DNA of 12,108 nucleotides from Acidobacteria bacterium AH-259-L09. Lineage in GTDB: Bacteria; Acidobacteriota; UBA6911; RPQK01. The position numbers were made by a program, and so were the translations under genes. Location: the NCBI GenBank assembly GCA_027717875.1, contig JALLOL010000055.1, positions 1 to 12,108 of the forward strand. The letters are read 5' to 3'. A model generated the notes under the pieces. The model saw only the letters and a program-made list of their open reading frames with translations, was not told the origin of the DNA and searched no databases. Of the stretch, positions 1 to 7,028 are shown piece by piece (positions within the stretch are counted from its first letter, which is position 1; each line of letters starts with the position of its first letter).

Positions 1-12
1 TGGGTTTGGCGC

Positions 13-77
13 GGTTACATTTTTGGTTACAAAACGCCGATTTTGGGCTTCTGAGAAGCGAGGCTATATTTGTAACC
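13..77. repeat. GGTTACA heptamer cluster beside the tRNA-Leu fragment
   Basis: GGTTACA occurs at 13-19 and 25-31 in direct orientation with a 12-base period, and inverted as TGTAACC at 71-77. All three lie within 65 bases, ending 14 bases from the tRNA fragment. Short repeated heptamers next to an att core resemble integrase arm-binding sites, but no protein has been linked to them here. Confidence 0.4.
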
Positions 78-91
78 TGTTGATTCTAAAG

Positions 92-150
92 TGCCCGGGG
101 AGGGACTCGAACCCTCATGAGGGAAACCCTCACAGGATTTTAAGGCCTGT
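92..150 (-). tRNA. tRNA-Leu(UAA) 3' fragment only; candidate attachment-site remnant
   Basis: Read on the minus strand, this contains the anticodon loop CTTAAAA (anticodon TAA, Leu). A long variable arm follows, with stem GAGGG/CCCTC around AAA, then a T arm with GGTTCGAGTCCC, and the acceptor 3' strand CCCGGGC with discriminator A. This is the 3' half of a class II tRNA-Leu. The 5' half is absent: no D arm and no matching GCCCGGG acceptor strand is found in the next 60 bases (151-210). CCA is not encoded, since the sequence after the discriminator reads CTTTAG. Identity ending at the anticodon stem-loop is the usual pattern left by tyrosine-integrase insertion into a tRNA gene, so I infer a displaced att copy. 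No integrase is visible. From 151 to about 337 I see no gene. Confidence 0.72.
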
Positions 151-337
151 TGGTCGGATTTCTAAGTACCCGTCAAATAAAGAGAAATCCCGTCACGACG
201 AAATCGCTATTTTGGTTGGAGTTGGTTGCAGTGAGTTGGAGTTGGATCTTCGCGGGCGAGATTTGCTTCCTTGGCCTGGCTAGGGAATAGTGAGATAGCT
301 ATATAGGACTTCGCGTTTTGGAGTGCGGGAGACTGAT

Positions 338-1519
338 CTAGTGGGTGCAAGGGATCACGAGCTCCTGGCCAGGATGGATGATTGTGCTGGTAAGCCCATT
401 GTAGAGCATCAGGTGATCGGATCCCTTCACTCCACATTCTATGAACTTGTCGGCTATTCTGGCAAGGTTGTCTCCTCTGCTCACAACGTATCTGACGTCC
501 TGGCCCGGTGCAGCGTACACGTCAGCCACGAATTGGTGAAAATCGCCGCGAAGCGGGTGGCCATTAATTCTGTCGTGATAGGTGTCTTCATAGACCTTTG
601 GAATCCGGATAATCTCTCCTTCTTTAAACCACACCCGAATATTCTCTCGCGGATTAAGGTTGCCGAGATTCCAGTGATCGGTTCCAAGAAGGAGGCCAAG
701 CTCCAGATGGTGGACATCCCGAGGAGCGTCAAAATCAGCTGTCCGGGTGTCGAGTCGGGGTATGGAGATTCCATAACGTTCGGGCTCTAAACCGAGGGCA
801 ATTGCAGCCAGAACTCTGGGCACGAAATGTCTCGTCTGACGAGGCAACCGTCGGTAGATTCTCCTGAAGGCGTGCGGGTCAGATCGGTATCGAGCATACC
901 TTCTTCCGCTGCTGTAATTGTAGTCCACCATCACAAGCTCCAGCTGCCAGTCGAAAACTCGAACTAAGTCCTCGAGATACTCAAGTTGCTTTTCGGTTGA
1001 CTTGACAATGTCGAAGTAATCGCCGCCACGCAGCCCATATTTCCTTCCCGCCCACTGCATCTGCCAAATCCCCTTTGCATTGGCATGAGAAACGCTATAG
1101 TTGCGAAACAAGCTCTCTTGCATGCCCAAGCCAAAACCAAGCTCCACCGGCATGCCCGCAGCCTCGTACATCGGTCTGATGGTGTGCTCAAGGAATTGAA
1201 ACCGACAGGCACCCCCAATGAAGGAGGCTCGTCCATCAGTGAGCCAGTACAGAATTTGTTGTTTGACATCGTCTCGGGTTTGGATGTGCTCGAAGAAATC
1301 TTTCACGATGCCAAACGGTTTTCGCGTGTCGCTCTGCGGATAAAGTCGATAGGAGTCCGATGGGTTTGTGGGTTCGAACACTCCTCGGTCCATAGCCGAT
1401 TGCACAGGAGGTACTTCGTTCTTGCCAGATGGGGCTTTCTGCGCCACCGCGAAGCCCGTACCGACAACTAGAGCAGTTGTGGAATAGTGAAAAAGCTGAC
1501 GCCTTGATAACTCCTCCAT
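338..1519 (-). CDS. Tat-exported lytic transglycosylase with C-terminal LysM domain (MltD-like)
   Basis: This is a predicted periplasmic or envelope enzyme that cleaves the MurNAc-GlcNAc bond of peptidoglycan. I use the ATG at 1519 (393 aa) because it starts a clear twin-arginine signal (SRRQLF at residues 5-10, then a hydrophobic stretch to about 26). A GTG 48 bases upstream is in frame but less attractive. The SLT catalytic fold spans about residues 110-240: an ES pair with likely catalytic Glu135, GIWQM at 150-154 (family GLWQF), and YNYSSG at 200-205 where the family usually has AYNAG. A LysM peptidoglycan-binding domain occupies about 343-390 (YVVSRGDNL to PGQELVIP). The gene is divergent from the propeller gene. 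TATAAT lies 9 bases before the ATG and no Shine-Dalgarno is visible, so a near-leaderless mRNA is possible. The fold call is firm; the exact family name is less so. Confidence 0.88.
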   Translation of the reverse strand: MEELSRRQLFHYSTTALVVGTGFAVAQKAPSGKNEVPPVQSAMDRGVFEPTNPSDSYRLYPQSDTRKPFGIVKDFFEHIQTRDDVKQQILYWLTDGRASFIGGACRFQFLEHTIRPMYEAAGMPVELGFGLGMQESLFRNYSVSHANAKGIWQMQWAGRKYGLRGGDYFDIVKSTEKQLEYLEDLVRVFDWQLELVMVDYNYSSGRRYARYRSDPHAFRRIYRRLPRQTRHFVPRVLAAIALGLEPERYGISIPRLDTRTADFDAPRDVHHLELGLLLGTDHWNLGNLNPRENIRVWFKEGEIIRIPKVYEDTYHDRINGHPLRGDFHQFVADVYAAPGQDVRYVVSRGDNLARIADKFIECGVKGSDHLMLYNGLTSTIIHPGQELVIPCTH

Positions 1520-1528
1520 CAGTACAAG

Positions 1529-1534
1529 ATTATA
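1529..1534 (-). promoter_or_regulatory. Candidate -10 box (TATAAT) for the lytic transglycosylase gene
   Basis: A perfect TATAAT on the minus strand ends 9 bases before the ATG at 1519. That would place transcription start 2-4 bases upstream of the start codon. The -35 region 17 bases further upstream (TCGTGA) is weak. Confidence 0.35.
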
Positions 1535-1658
1535 AGAATCTCTCACAGGAGTCACGAACTTAAACACTTGAGATTAGATCATCCATATATCTGCAAAATC
1601 TGGATGGCAAAGACTTCATCAGGAGAAGTGAGGATGGTAAAGGGACCGCGTGCTCGAC

Positions 1659-1664
1659 TATACT
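1659..1664 (+). promoter_or_regulatory. Candidate -10 box (TATACT) for the propeller gene
   Basis: TATACT lies about 43 bases upstream of the chosen ATG, leaving room for an approximately 36-base leader that carries the GGAG ribosome site. No good -35 box is seen at 16-18 bp spacing, so this is tentative. Confidence 0.25.
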
Positions 1665-1706
1665 GACCCCGTGACGAACCGAGAAACCGCCCGGGTTGGA
1701 GTCTCG

Positions 1707-3038
1707 ATGCGCATGAGTCTGGTTTTCGTTGTTCTGCCTCTTATGCTCCTGCCCAGGCTGGCCGCACAGGATTGGCCTCAATGGCGAGGCCCATCAAGTC
1801 ACGGCGTTTCCTCCGAGTCCGGACTGCCCACGCACTGGGGCGCCGGTGAAAACATTGCCTGGAAAGTTTCGCTGGCCGGACTTGGTAACTCATCTCCCAT
1901 CGTCTGGGGGGACCGGGTTTTCGTCACCTCGCAGGTCGGCAGCGCCCCTGTTCGGAGGGGCTCACATCCGCATCTTGCACGAGACGACCGTTCTCTGGTC
2001 GTACGTGAAAACCCCATCGGGGGTCAGAGAATGGAACCCGCAGCAGAGGGCGACGTCTTCCTCATCGTCGAAGCGTTTGGCCGATCCGATGGCGGCCGGC
2101 TCTGGGAATATCGTGTTGAGGCGACCGGCGAGTTTCCCCAACTCCACGAGAAGCACAACTTGGCCACTCCGACGCCGACCACCGACGGCGAGCACGTCTA
2201 TGCCTGGTTCGGTAATGGACAGATCGTGGCTCTCGATATGGATGGAAACCCGGTCTGGACGCGCCATCTCGGCGTGGACTACTCCCCATTCCAGAACCAG
2301 TGGGGACACGGCAGTTCACCTGTCCTCTACGAGGATATCCTCATTCTACTGTGCGACCATACACCGGACTCCTATCTGCTGGCGCTCGACAAGAACACGG
2401 GGAAGGAGCGCTGGAAGGTGGACCGCGGCGGCGGCCGCACCTCGCACAGCACGCCGCTGATCGTCCCGGGACCGCGGGGGGACGAACTCATCGTCAACTC
2501 CAGTGAGCGCATCGACGCTTACGACCCAGCGAGCGGTAGGTTTCTCTGGCATGCCGGCAGCCCGCGCCAGACGCCGATCCCCTCACCGGTGTTTCACGAA
2601 GGCGTGATCTATATGAGCCGCGGGTATCGTAACAGCGACTTCTTGGCGATCCGCCCGGGCGGGCGAGGCGACGTGTCTGCAAGCCACATCGTGTGGCGGG
2701 CGCCGGGCGGTGGATCCTACGTTCCCTCCATCGTCCACTACGACGGGCTGCTCTATATGACCAATGAGGTTGGGGTGGTGACGTGCGCTGAGGTGAGCAC
2801 AGGCGAGCGCGTCTGGCGGAAACGCCTCGGCGGCATCTTTTTTGCCTCTCCGGTCGCTGCCGACGGGAAAATCTATATGGTCAGTGAAACCGGCGAAACG
2901 TTTGTGCTGCGCGCCGGACGCGAGCCGCAGCTCCTCGCGCAGAACGACCTCGGGGAGCGCCTCATCGCTTCCCCGGCCATCTCGAAGGGGCGACTGTTGC
3001 TGCGCAGCGACGGGACGCTGTTTTGCGTCGGCGAATGA
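1707..3038 (+). CDS. Exported PQQ-like beta-propeller repeat protein
   Basis: This 443-residue protein has a signal peptide (residues 1 to about 20, hydrophobic LVFVVLPLMLL, then LAAQ) followed by DWPQWRG at 22-28. That motif is the hallmark start of a family of periplasmic PQQ-like propeller proteins common in Acidobacteriota and Planctomycetota. Repeated blade motifs follow (SSPIVWGDRVFV, ATPTPTTDGEHVYAWFG, SSPVLYEDILILL, STPLIV, PSPVFHEGVIYM, ASPVAADGKIYMV, ASPAISKGRLLL). Each comes with a Trp- or Leu-rich inner strand such as ALDKNTGKERWKV. No heme or PQQ-dehydrogenase catalytic signature is visible, so it may be a scaffold or binding protein rather than a dehydrogenase. GGAG at 1698-1701 sits 5 bases before the ATG, which decides this start over the in-frame GTG at 1650. 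The gene is visibly more GC-rich than its neighbours, especially from about 2400 on. Confidence 0.85.
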   Translation: MRMSLVFVVLPLMLLPRLAAQDWPQWRGPSSHGVSSESGLPTHWGAGENIAWKVSLAGLGNSSPIVWGDRVFVTSQVGSAPVRRGSHPHLARDDRSLVVRENPIGGQRMEPAAEGDVFLIVEAFGRSDGGRLWEYRVEATGEFPQLHEKHNLATPTPTTDGEHVYAWFGNGQIVALDMDGNPVWTRHLGVDYSPFQNQWGHGSSPVLYEDILILLCDHTPDSYLLALDKNTGKERWKVDRGGGRTSHSTPLIVPGPRGDELIVNSSERIDAYDPASGRFLWHAGSPRQTPIPSPVFHEGVIYMSRGYRNSDFLAIRPGGRGDVSASHIVWRAPGGGSYVPSIVHYDGLLYMTNEVGVVTCAEVSTGERVWRKRLGGIFFASPVAADGKIYMVSETGETFVLRAGREPQLLAQNDLGERLIASPAISKGRLLLRSDGTLFCVGE

Positions 3039-3225
3039 CTGTGGCGTTCTCAAGCGACCATCAACAAGACCCAGTCTGAGAATTCCGAAGAAGTGGGCAA
3101 AATTCAAAGACAGCAGAATCAAACAGTTGAGAATATGCTACGATTGAAAACCGACATCAGAAAATCCAGCCCCGGCACCATTCAAAATCGTGAGGAATGC
3201 CTCAAAAGGTGAAGGGGAGGGTGGT

Positions 3226-3244
3226 GTTTACTGTCACCGTAAAC
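3226..3244. promoter_or_regulatory. Operator-like dyad GTTTAC-N7-GTAAAC
   Basis: A perfect 6-bp inverted repeat with a 7-base spacer lies 5 bases before the ribosome site of the next gene. It could be a regulator-binding site or a leader hairpin. This is inferred from position and symmetry only. Confidence 0.3.
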
Positions 3245-3261
3245 CAGGTAGGAGATGTGGG

Positions 3262-3909
3262 ATGAAAGCATTCGCCATTTGCTTTGCAGTGGTACTGATT
3301 GCCGTCGCCGTGTTGCCTGCGGCGCTGGCTCAGTCTGAGAAGGATTCACACCGTCACATGGGACATGTAGCCAAGAGTTGGCACGATACCCCCGGAAAGG
3401 TCGGACTGCTTACGATTTTGGAAGAGGAGGCCCAGATCGCTGCACGGCATGCGGACTTAGCGGCCCGCGATTTTTCTGATCTGGCGTCAATGCAGCGACA
3501 TACGCGACACGTCCGGCATGCCATTGATGGCTCCAGTGAGTCTGGGGGTCCGGGTAAGGGGTACGGGGTAGCAAAAGCAGCTCAGGGAGTTTCCCGGCAC
3601 ATCACTTTAGCCTCCGAAGCAGGAGATGCTTCCGATAATGTGAAGCGACACTCCGAGCATGTCGACAGCAGTGCTCAGAATGTGGTGAATTGGGCAAAAT
3701 GGGTCATGCACCTCAGCGGGAGAGTCTTAAGTGCCTCTGCGGCGGTTCAGGCTGCTCCCTTGGTACAGCGAGCCCAGGAGTTGACCCAGCACATCGTCGA
3801 AGGTACTGATGCCAATGGCGATGGCCATGTGAGTTGGCGACCGGGAGAAGGTGGTGTCGCTCAGGCCAAGCAACATATGGACATCATGGCAAAAGGGGAA
3901 GGTTGGTAG
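3262..3909 (+). CDS. Exported histidine-rich helical protein of unknown function
   Basis: I do not recognise a named family. The ATG at 3262 is preceded by AGGAG with 7-base spacing and begins a signal peptide (residues 1-23, ending LPAALA^Q). The mature protein of about 192 residues is alanine-rich and predicted mostly helical. It carries about 15 histidines, including HRHMGH at 30-35, an HxxHxxH helix face at 80-86, and HSEH at 130-133. A Gly-rich segment (GGPGKGYG, 95-102) separates the helices. Near the C terminus, DANGDGHVSW (183-192) looks like a single EF-hand-type calcium loop, followed by a Gly-rich turn and an H/M-rich tail. I infer an exported metal-binding or structural helical bundle. 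The gene lies alone, about 220 bases after the propeller gene and 230 bases before the lipoprotein gene, so co-transcription is uncertain. Confidence 0.72.
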   Translation: MKAFAICFAVVLIAVAVLPAALAQSEKDSHRHMGHVAKSWHDTPGKVGLLTILEEEAQIAARHADLAARDFSDLASMQRHTRHVRHAIDGSSESGGPGKGYGVAKAAQGVSRHITLASEAGDASDNVKRHSEHVDSSAQNVVNWAKWVMHLSGRVLSASAAVQAAPLVQRAQELTQHIVEGTDANGDGHVSWRPGEGGVAQAKQHMDIMAKGEGW

Positions 3910-3947
3910 GCTAGACGGCTGTCCGGCGCTGGTTTTTGTTCTGTCCA

Positions 3948-3969
3948 ACGACTGAGTGGGCTCAGTTGT
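3948..3969 (+). terminator. Possible transcript-end hairpin after the His-rich gene
   Basis: ACTGAG-TGGG-CTCAGT forms a tight stem that extends to 9 bp with one G-T pair, 39 bases after the stop codon. No T-run follows, so it is not a textbook intrinsic terminator and may only stabilise the 3' end. Confidence 0.3.
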
Positions 3970-4140
3970 CCTTCAAGGTGCCCGTCAAAGTCGCCCTGAA
4001 GTTCTGGCCTGACTTCATGCAGGAAGACCCCCAGACAAATACCTCCCAGAATCGAACATTGAGAAGCAGCCCAGGCTCTCCATTACTTCCAAGGGAGCTT
4101 GCGAAAACTTCCTGAGGAGAGTGAGAACGGAGAAGAAGTC

Positions 4141-4617
4141 ATGAACATTAAAACAGGATTTTACCAGGGGTGTGTACTGTTCTTGCTTTTCATAACCGGT
4201 TGCTCCAGCAATGCCCAGGATGTGTCCACTCAGCAAGCCCTGGAAAAACAGTTCCAGGAGTCGATGTCGGGAGTCATCTTGGACGGATTTTTCAAGACCA
4301 ATGATGCAGATAACGAGCTAAGAAAGGAAAAGTACAGCATCACAAAGGTATCGAAGCTAGCGGGCGAATACTGGATCTTTCAAGCTCGGATTCAATACGG
4401 TGACCGCGATGCCACTTTACCAATACCGGTCACCATAAAATGGGCAGGCGACACCCCAGTCCTGACGTTGACGGACGCCACGATTCCAGGTCTGGGAACT
4501 TTTACAACGCGTGTGCTGTTCTACGGTGGACAGTATGTGGGAGTCTGGCGTCATGGGGAGCATACTGGTCAGCACTTCGGTCGGATCATCCCCCAAGATA
4601 GCCTCGGTAAGGAGTGA
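4141..4617 (+). CDS. Small lipoprotein, conserved-looking but uncharacterised
   Basis: The 158-residue product starts at an ATG with GGAG 8 bases upstream; the in-frame codon further up lacks both a ribosome site and a signal sequence. Residues 1-20 are a lipoprotein signal with lipobox ITGC (Cys21), so the mature protein should be lipid-anchored. The rest is a single beta-rich domain with several striking blocks: SGVILDGFF (about 43-51), EYWIFQARIQYGDRD, PIPVTIKWAGDTPVLTLTD, IPGLGTFTTRVLFY and GVWRHGEHTGQHFG. I know of no reaction for this layout and assign none. The methyltransferase gene starts 86 bases downstream on the same strand, so the two could be co-transcribed. Confidence 0.75.
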   Translation: MNIKTGFYQGCVLFLLFITGCSSNAQDVSTQQALEKQFQESMSGVILDGFFKTNDADNELRKEKYSITKVSKLAGEYWIFQARIQYGDRDATLPIPVTIKWAGDTPVLTLTDATIPGLGTFTTRVLFYGGQYVGVWRHGEHTGQHFGRIIPQDSLGKE

Positions 4618-4703
4618 AACTTTCGATCAAAACTCGGGGATTGTCCCGAGAAGGCAGAACCGAACATTAATGGCAGAATCTTCGTATTCTGCTGTTAGAG
4701 GTC

Positions 4704-5372
4704 ATGATGATCGCGCGCAAGAATCGCTTGATCCTGGGGGTCATCACTGTCGTGGCCCTGTCCTTCCTCGCTTGGGTCAACAGGGATTGGCTAATAGCCA
4801 AAATCTACCTGTACGAACTTGAGTCAGAGGATCGAGTCAATAACCTTCAGGTGGATCGCCTGATCCAAGCACTGGATCTGAAGCCAGGAGACAAAGTAGC
4901 CGATGTGGGAGCTGGAACAGGGCTGTTTTCGCGACCCTTGGCGCGGGCAGTGGGGGAGGAAGGCATCGTCTATGCTGTGGATATCAATCCGGAGTTACTC
5001 TCCCACATTGAGGAGACTGCTCAGACTGAAGGGATCAGCAACATTCAAACGGTACTGGCCGCAGAGAACAATCCACTCATTCCCGAACCGGTTAATCTCA
5101 TCTTCCTGTGCGACACTCTCCATCACATGGAGAGTCGGGCCGAATATCTAAAAGCCCTTCGACAGTATTTGCAGCCCAGTGCTCGCATAGCTGTGATCGA
5201 TTTCGGAGAAGACTCCCCTCATCTTCTGGCGTCGATGAAATATTCTTTGGCCGACCTTAAGAGATGGATGGAATCCTCGGGATATGATCTTGTAGGAGAG
5301 CACAGTTTTCTCCAAGACAATTTCTTTGTCGTCTACAGATGCCGCGACTGTAATGGCTCAACTGGGGAATAG
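4704..5372 (+). CDS. Membrane-anchored class I SAM-dependent methyltransferase
   Basis: This 222-residue protein has one N-terminal transmembrane segment (about residues 8-24, LILGVITVVALSFLAWV), then a Rossmann methyltransferase domain. Motif I is VADVGAGTG at 65-73. The acidic end of strand 2 is AVDI at 91-94, motif IV is LIFLCDTLHHM at 132-142, and motif V is ARIAVIDF at 160-167. The fold matches the UbiE/Methyltransf_11 type; LCDTLHHM is typical of that group. The substrate is unknown. The anchor puts the enzyme at the membrane, but sequence alone does not fix which side; SAM supply favours the cytoplasmic face. The start is ATGATG at 4704/4707 with AGAGG just upstream. The last 40 bases overlap the 3' end of the convergent serine hydrolase gene. 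Confidence 0.85.
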   Translation: MMIARKNRLILGVITVVALSFLAWVNRDWLIAKIYLYELESEDRVNNLQVDRLIQALDLKPGDKVADVGAGTGLFSRPLARAVGEEGIVYAVDINPELLSHIEETAQTEGISNIQTVLAAENNPLIPEPVNLIFLCDTLHHMESRAEYLKALRQYLQPSARIAVIDFGEDSPHLLASMKYSLADLKRWMESSGYDLVGEHSFLQDNFFVVYRCRDCNGSTGE

Positions 5373-6958
5373 AGACCTTTCGCAATTCTGTTTCTCCAGC
5401 TAAACTCTCCAGGCCACGTCTTCTCCCAATCTTTTTGCCAGCCCCTGAGCAGTTTCTCGAATGGCTTGTCAAATCGCTGCGTCTTGGGGAAATTTCGATC
5501 CGACTCATACATTTTTGTATAAGCTTCGAAGAAGGAAATGGCACCTCTGCGGTGCAGCGGTTCGACATAGTCATCACCAAAATGGTCCTTGAGTTTCTGG
5601 GACATAAAGGAGCCAAGCAGCACAAATGGCTGACCGGCAGATGGATGGCGACCCTCGGTGATCTTGTGCTGTGCTTCTTCAAAGCTTGACTGTAACACGT
5701 TTGCATCAACGCAGCTGTTGAAGTAGGCAAAGGCTTTGGCCACTTCTTCAGGGTCAACTGAGACCGGCTTGTCGTAGCGGTCGAAGTAGCTCATCCCGTA
5801 ATTGAAAGATTTCCACATCGCTCGGTAGATCTGGTTGGTCGCTCGGGCACCAGTATATGCGGGTGGGTGATAGGCTTCTTTCATGATCAGCCAGTACAAC
5901 CGGCGGACGTAGCGAGATCTGTCCGCACCTTCGAAATTGGAGGCCACTGCAATAGCGAAATTTGCTGCAGGGTAATAGACGAGGAAGGTACGCGTTTCCG
6001 GCTGCCCACCGCCATGAGAGACGGCAAATCTCCCATTAACGGGCGTAGTGGTCCAACCCATCCCGTATCCCGTGCGATGACCATCCTTAGTAACCATGGA
6101 GGTAAACATTCGGTCTACGTAATCCTTGGGGAGTACTCGTCCCTCCATCAGGCCTTTTGCGAACTTCAAAAGGTCGATTACAGTCGATCGAGTCCCTCCG
6201 GCGGCAAAGCGGCTGCTGATGTCGACAAATTCTGAATTAATGATCTTTCCGTTGGGACCTCTCCTATAGCCGCGAACCCGATTGGGAATAATCGCGTTTG
6301 GATCGTCCATCCGCGTATTGACCATGCCGAGAGGACCCCATAGGCTCTCGCGCATGAAATCACCGTAGGATTTCCCTGACGCTCCCTCGATGACCGCTCC
6401 CAGCAAATTGTAGCCGTAGCTCGAATAATTGAATCTCGTCCCCGGCTCAGCAACGAGTTCAAAGTCTTCGAAGACGGCGATCGCTTCGCGGGTGTTTCTA
6501 TGGTCTTTGAAATGGCCTTCTTTATCGTAATCCTGGTAGTGACTGATACCTGCCAGATGGCCCAGCAGCTCCCTCACTGTTACGGGCCATTTTTTCTTCG
6601 GAAAGTAGGGCACGTACGTCTGTACCTCGACGTCGAGGTCAATCTTGCCCTGTTCCGCGAGCTTAAGAACACCAATAGCCGTCATCGGCTTCGTGACCGA
6701 AGCCAATCGGTAGGCCGACTCGGCCTTGGCTGGGACTTTATTCTCGAGATCCGAGTAACCGAACCCTTCGGCCCACCAAAAATCATCTTTGATAAAACCA
6801 ATCGAAAGACCCGGAATCTCATCAGATGCCATTTGTTCTTTGACAAATTGTTTAAAGACCTCGATTTGTTTGGAATAATCTGGGGGGCTAAAGACTGAAA
6901 AGGGCTGACAAGCGAGCATCAGCGCCAGTACTAACCCGGTAGTGTTCCTAAGGTTCAT
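5333..6958 (-). CDS. Exported serine hydrolase, class C beta-lactamase/penicillin-binding-protein-like family
   Basis: The 541-residue product starts at the ATG at 6958, with GGAGGG 6 bases upstream; the longer reading frame to 7000 lacks a signal. Residues 1-19 form a signal ending LMLAC, either an ordinary or a marginal lipoprotein signal. The serine-hydrolase fold covers about 30-350: SVTK at 87-90 (nucleophile Ser and Lys), YSS at 178-180 in the YxN position (the usual Asn is Ser), and HGG at 315-317 replacing KTG. Members are mostly peptidases and esterases rather than resistance enzymes, so I do not call a beta-lactamase. About 190 further residues (350-541) form a charged helical C-terminal region of unknown function. 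The tail overlaps the methyltransferase gene by 40 bp on the opposite strand. Confidence 0.87.
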   Translation of the reverse strand: MNLRNTTGLVLALMLACQPFSVFSPPDYSKQIEVFKQFVKEQMASDEIPGLSIGFIKDDFWWAEGFGYSDLENKVPAKAESAYRLASVTKPMTAIGVLKLAEQGKIDLDVEVQTYVPYFPKKKWPVTVRELLGHLAGISHYQDYDKEGHFKDHRNTREAIAVFEDFELVAEPGTRFNYSSYGYNLLGAVIEGASGKSYGDFMRESLWGPLGMVNTRMDDPNAIIPNRVRGYRRGPNGKIINSEFVDISSRFAAGGTRSTVIDLLKFAKGLMEGRVLPKDYVDRMFTSMVTKDGHRTGYGMGWTTTPVNGRFAVSHGGGQPETRTFLVYYPAANFAIAVASNFEGADRSRYVRRLYWLIMKEAYHPPAYTGARATNQIYRAMWKSFNYGMSYFDRYDKPVSVDPEEVAKAFAYFNSCVDANVLQSSFEEAQHKITEGRHPSAGQPFVLLGSFMSQKLKDHFGDDYVEPLHRRGAISFFEAYTKMYESDRNFPKTQRFDKPFEKLLRGWQKDWEKTWPGEFSWRNRIAKGLYSPVEPLQSRHL

Positions 6959-6999
6959 GCGATTCCCTCCACAGTTCGAAGGCTTACACGACTTTCCCA

Positions 7000-7028
7000 A
7001 TGAAACCCAATTTGATTTGATAGGTCAA
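7000..7028 (-). promoter_or_regulatory. Candidate promoter of the serine hydrolase gene
   Basis: On the minus strand, TTGACC (7028-7023) and TTTCAT (7005-7000) are separated by exactly 17 bases. They match the -35 consensus 5 of 6 and the -10 consensus 4 of 6. They would start transcription about 35 bases upstream of the ATG. Confidence 0.4.

Noticed and set aside
92..180. A complete tRNA-Leu gene
   Set aside because: The 5' half is missing: no D arm and no acceptor 5' strand complementary to CCCGGGC is present in the following bases.
323..790. A plus-strand gene of 155 codons
   Set aside because: It lies wholly antisense to the transglycosylase gene, has no ribosome site and shows no domain; it is a shadow frame.
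2583..3122. A minus-strand gene of 179 codons
   Set aside because: It runs antisense to the GC-rich propeller gene, where stop codons are rare in every frame, and its translation is low-complexity and Arg/Ala-rich.
5333..6958. An antibiotic-resistance class C beta-lactamase
   Set aside because: The YxN and KTG motifs are altered to YSS and HGG and there is a long C-terminal addition, as in the broad serine peptidase/esterase group; resistance cannot be claimed.
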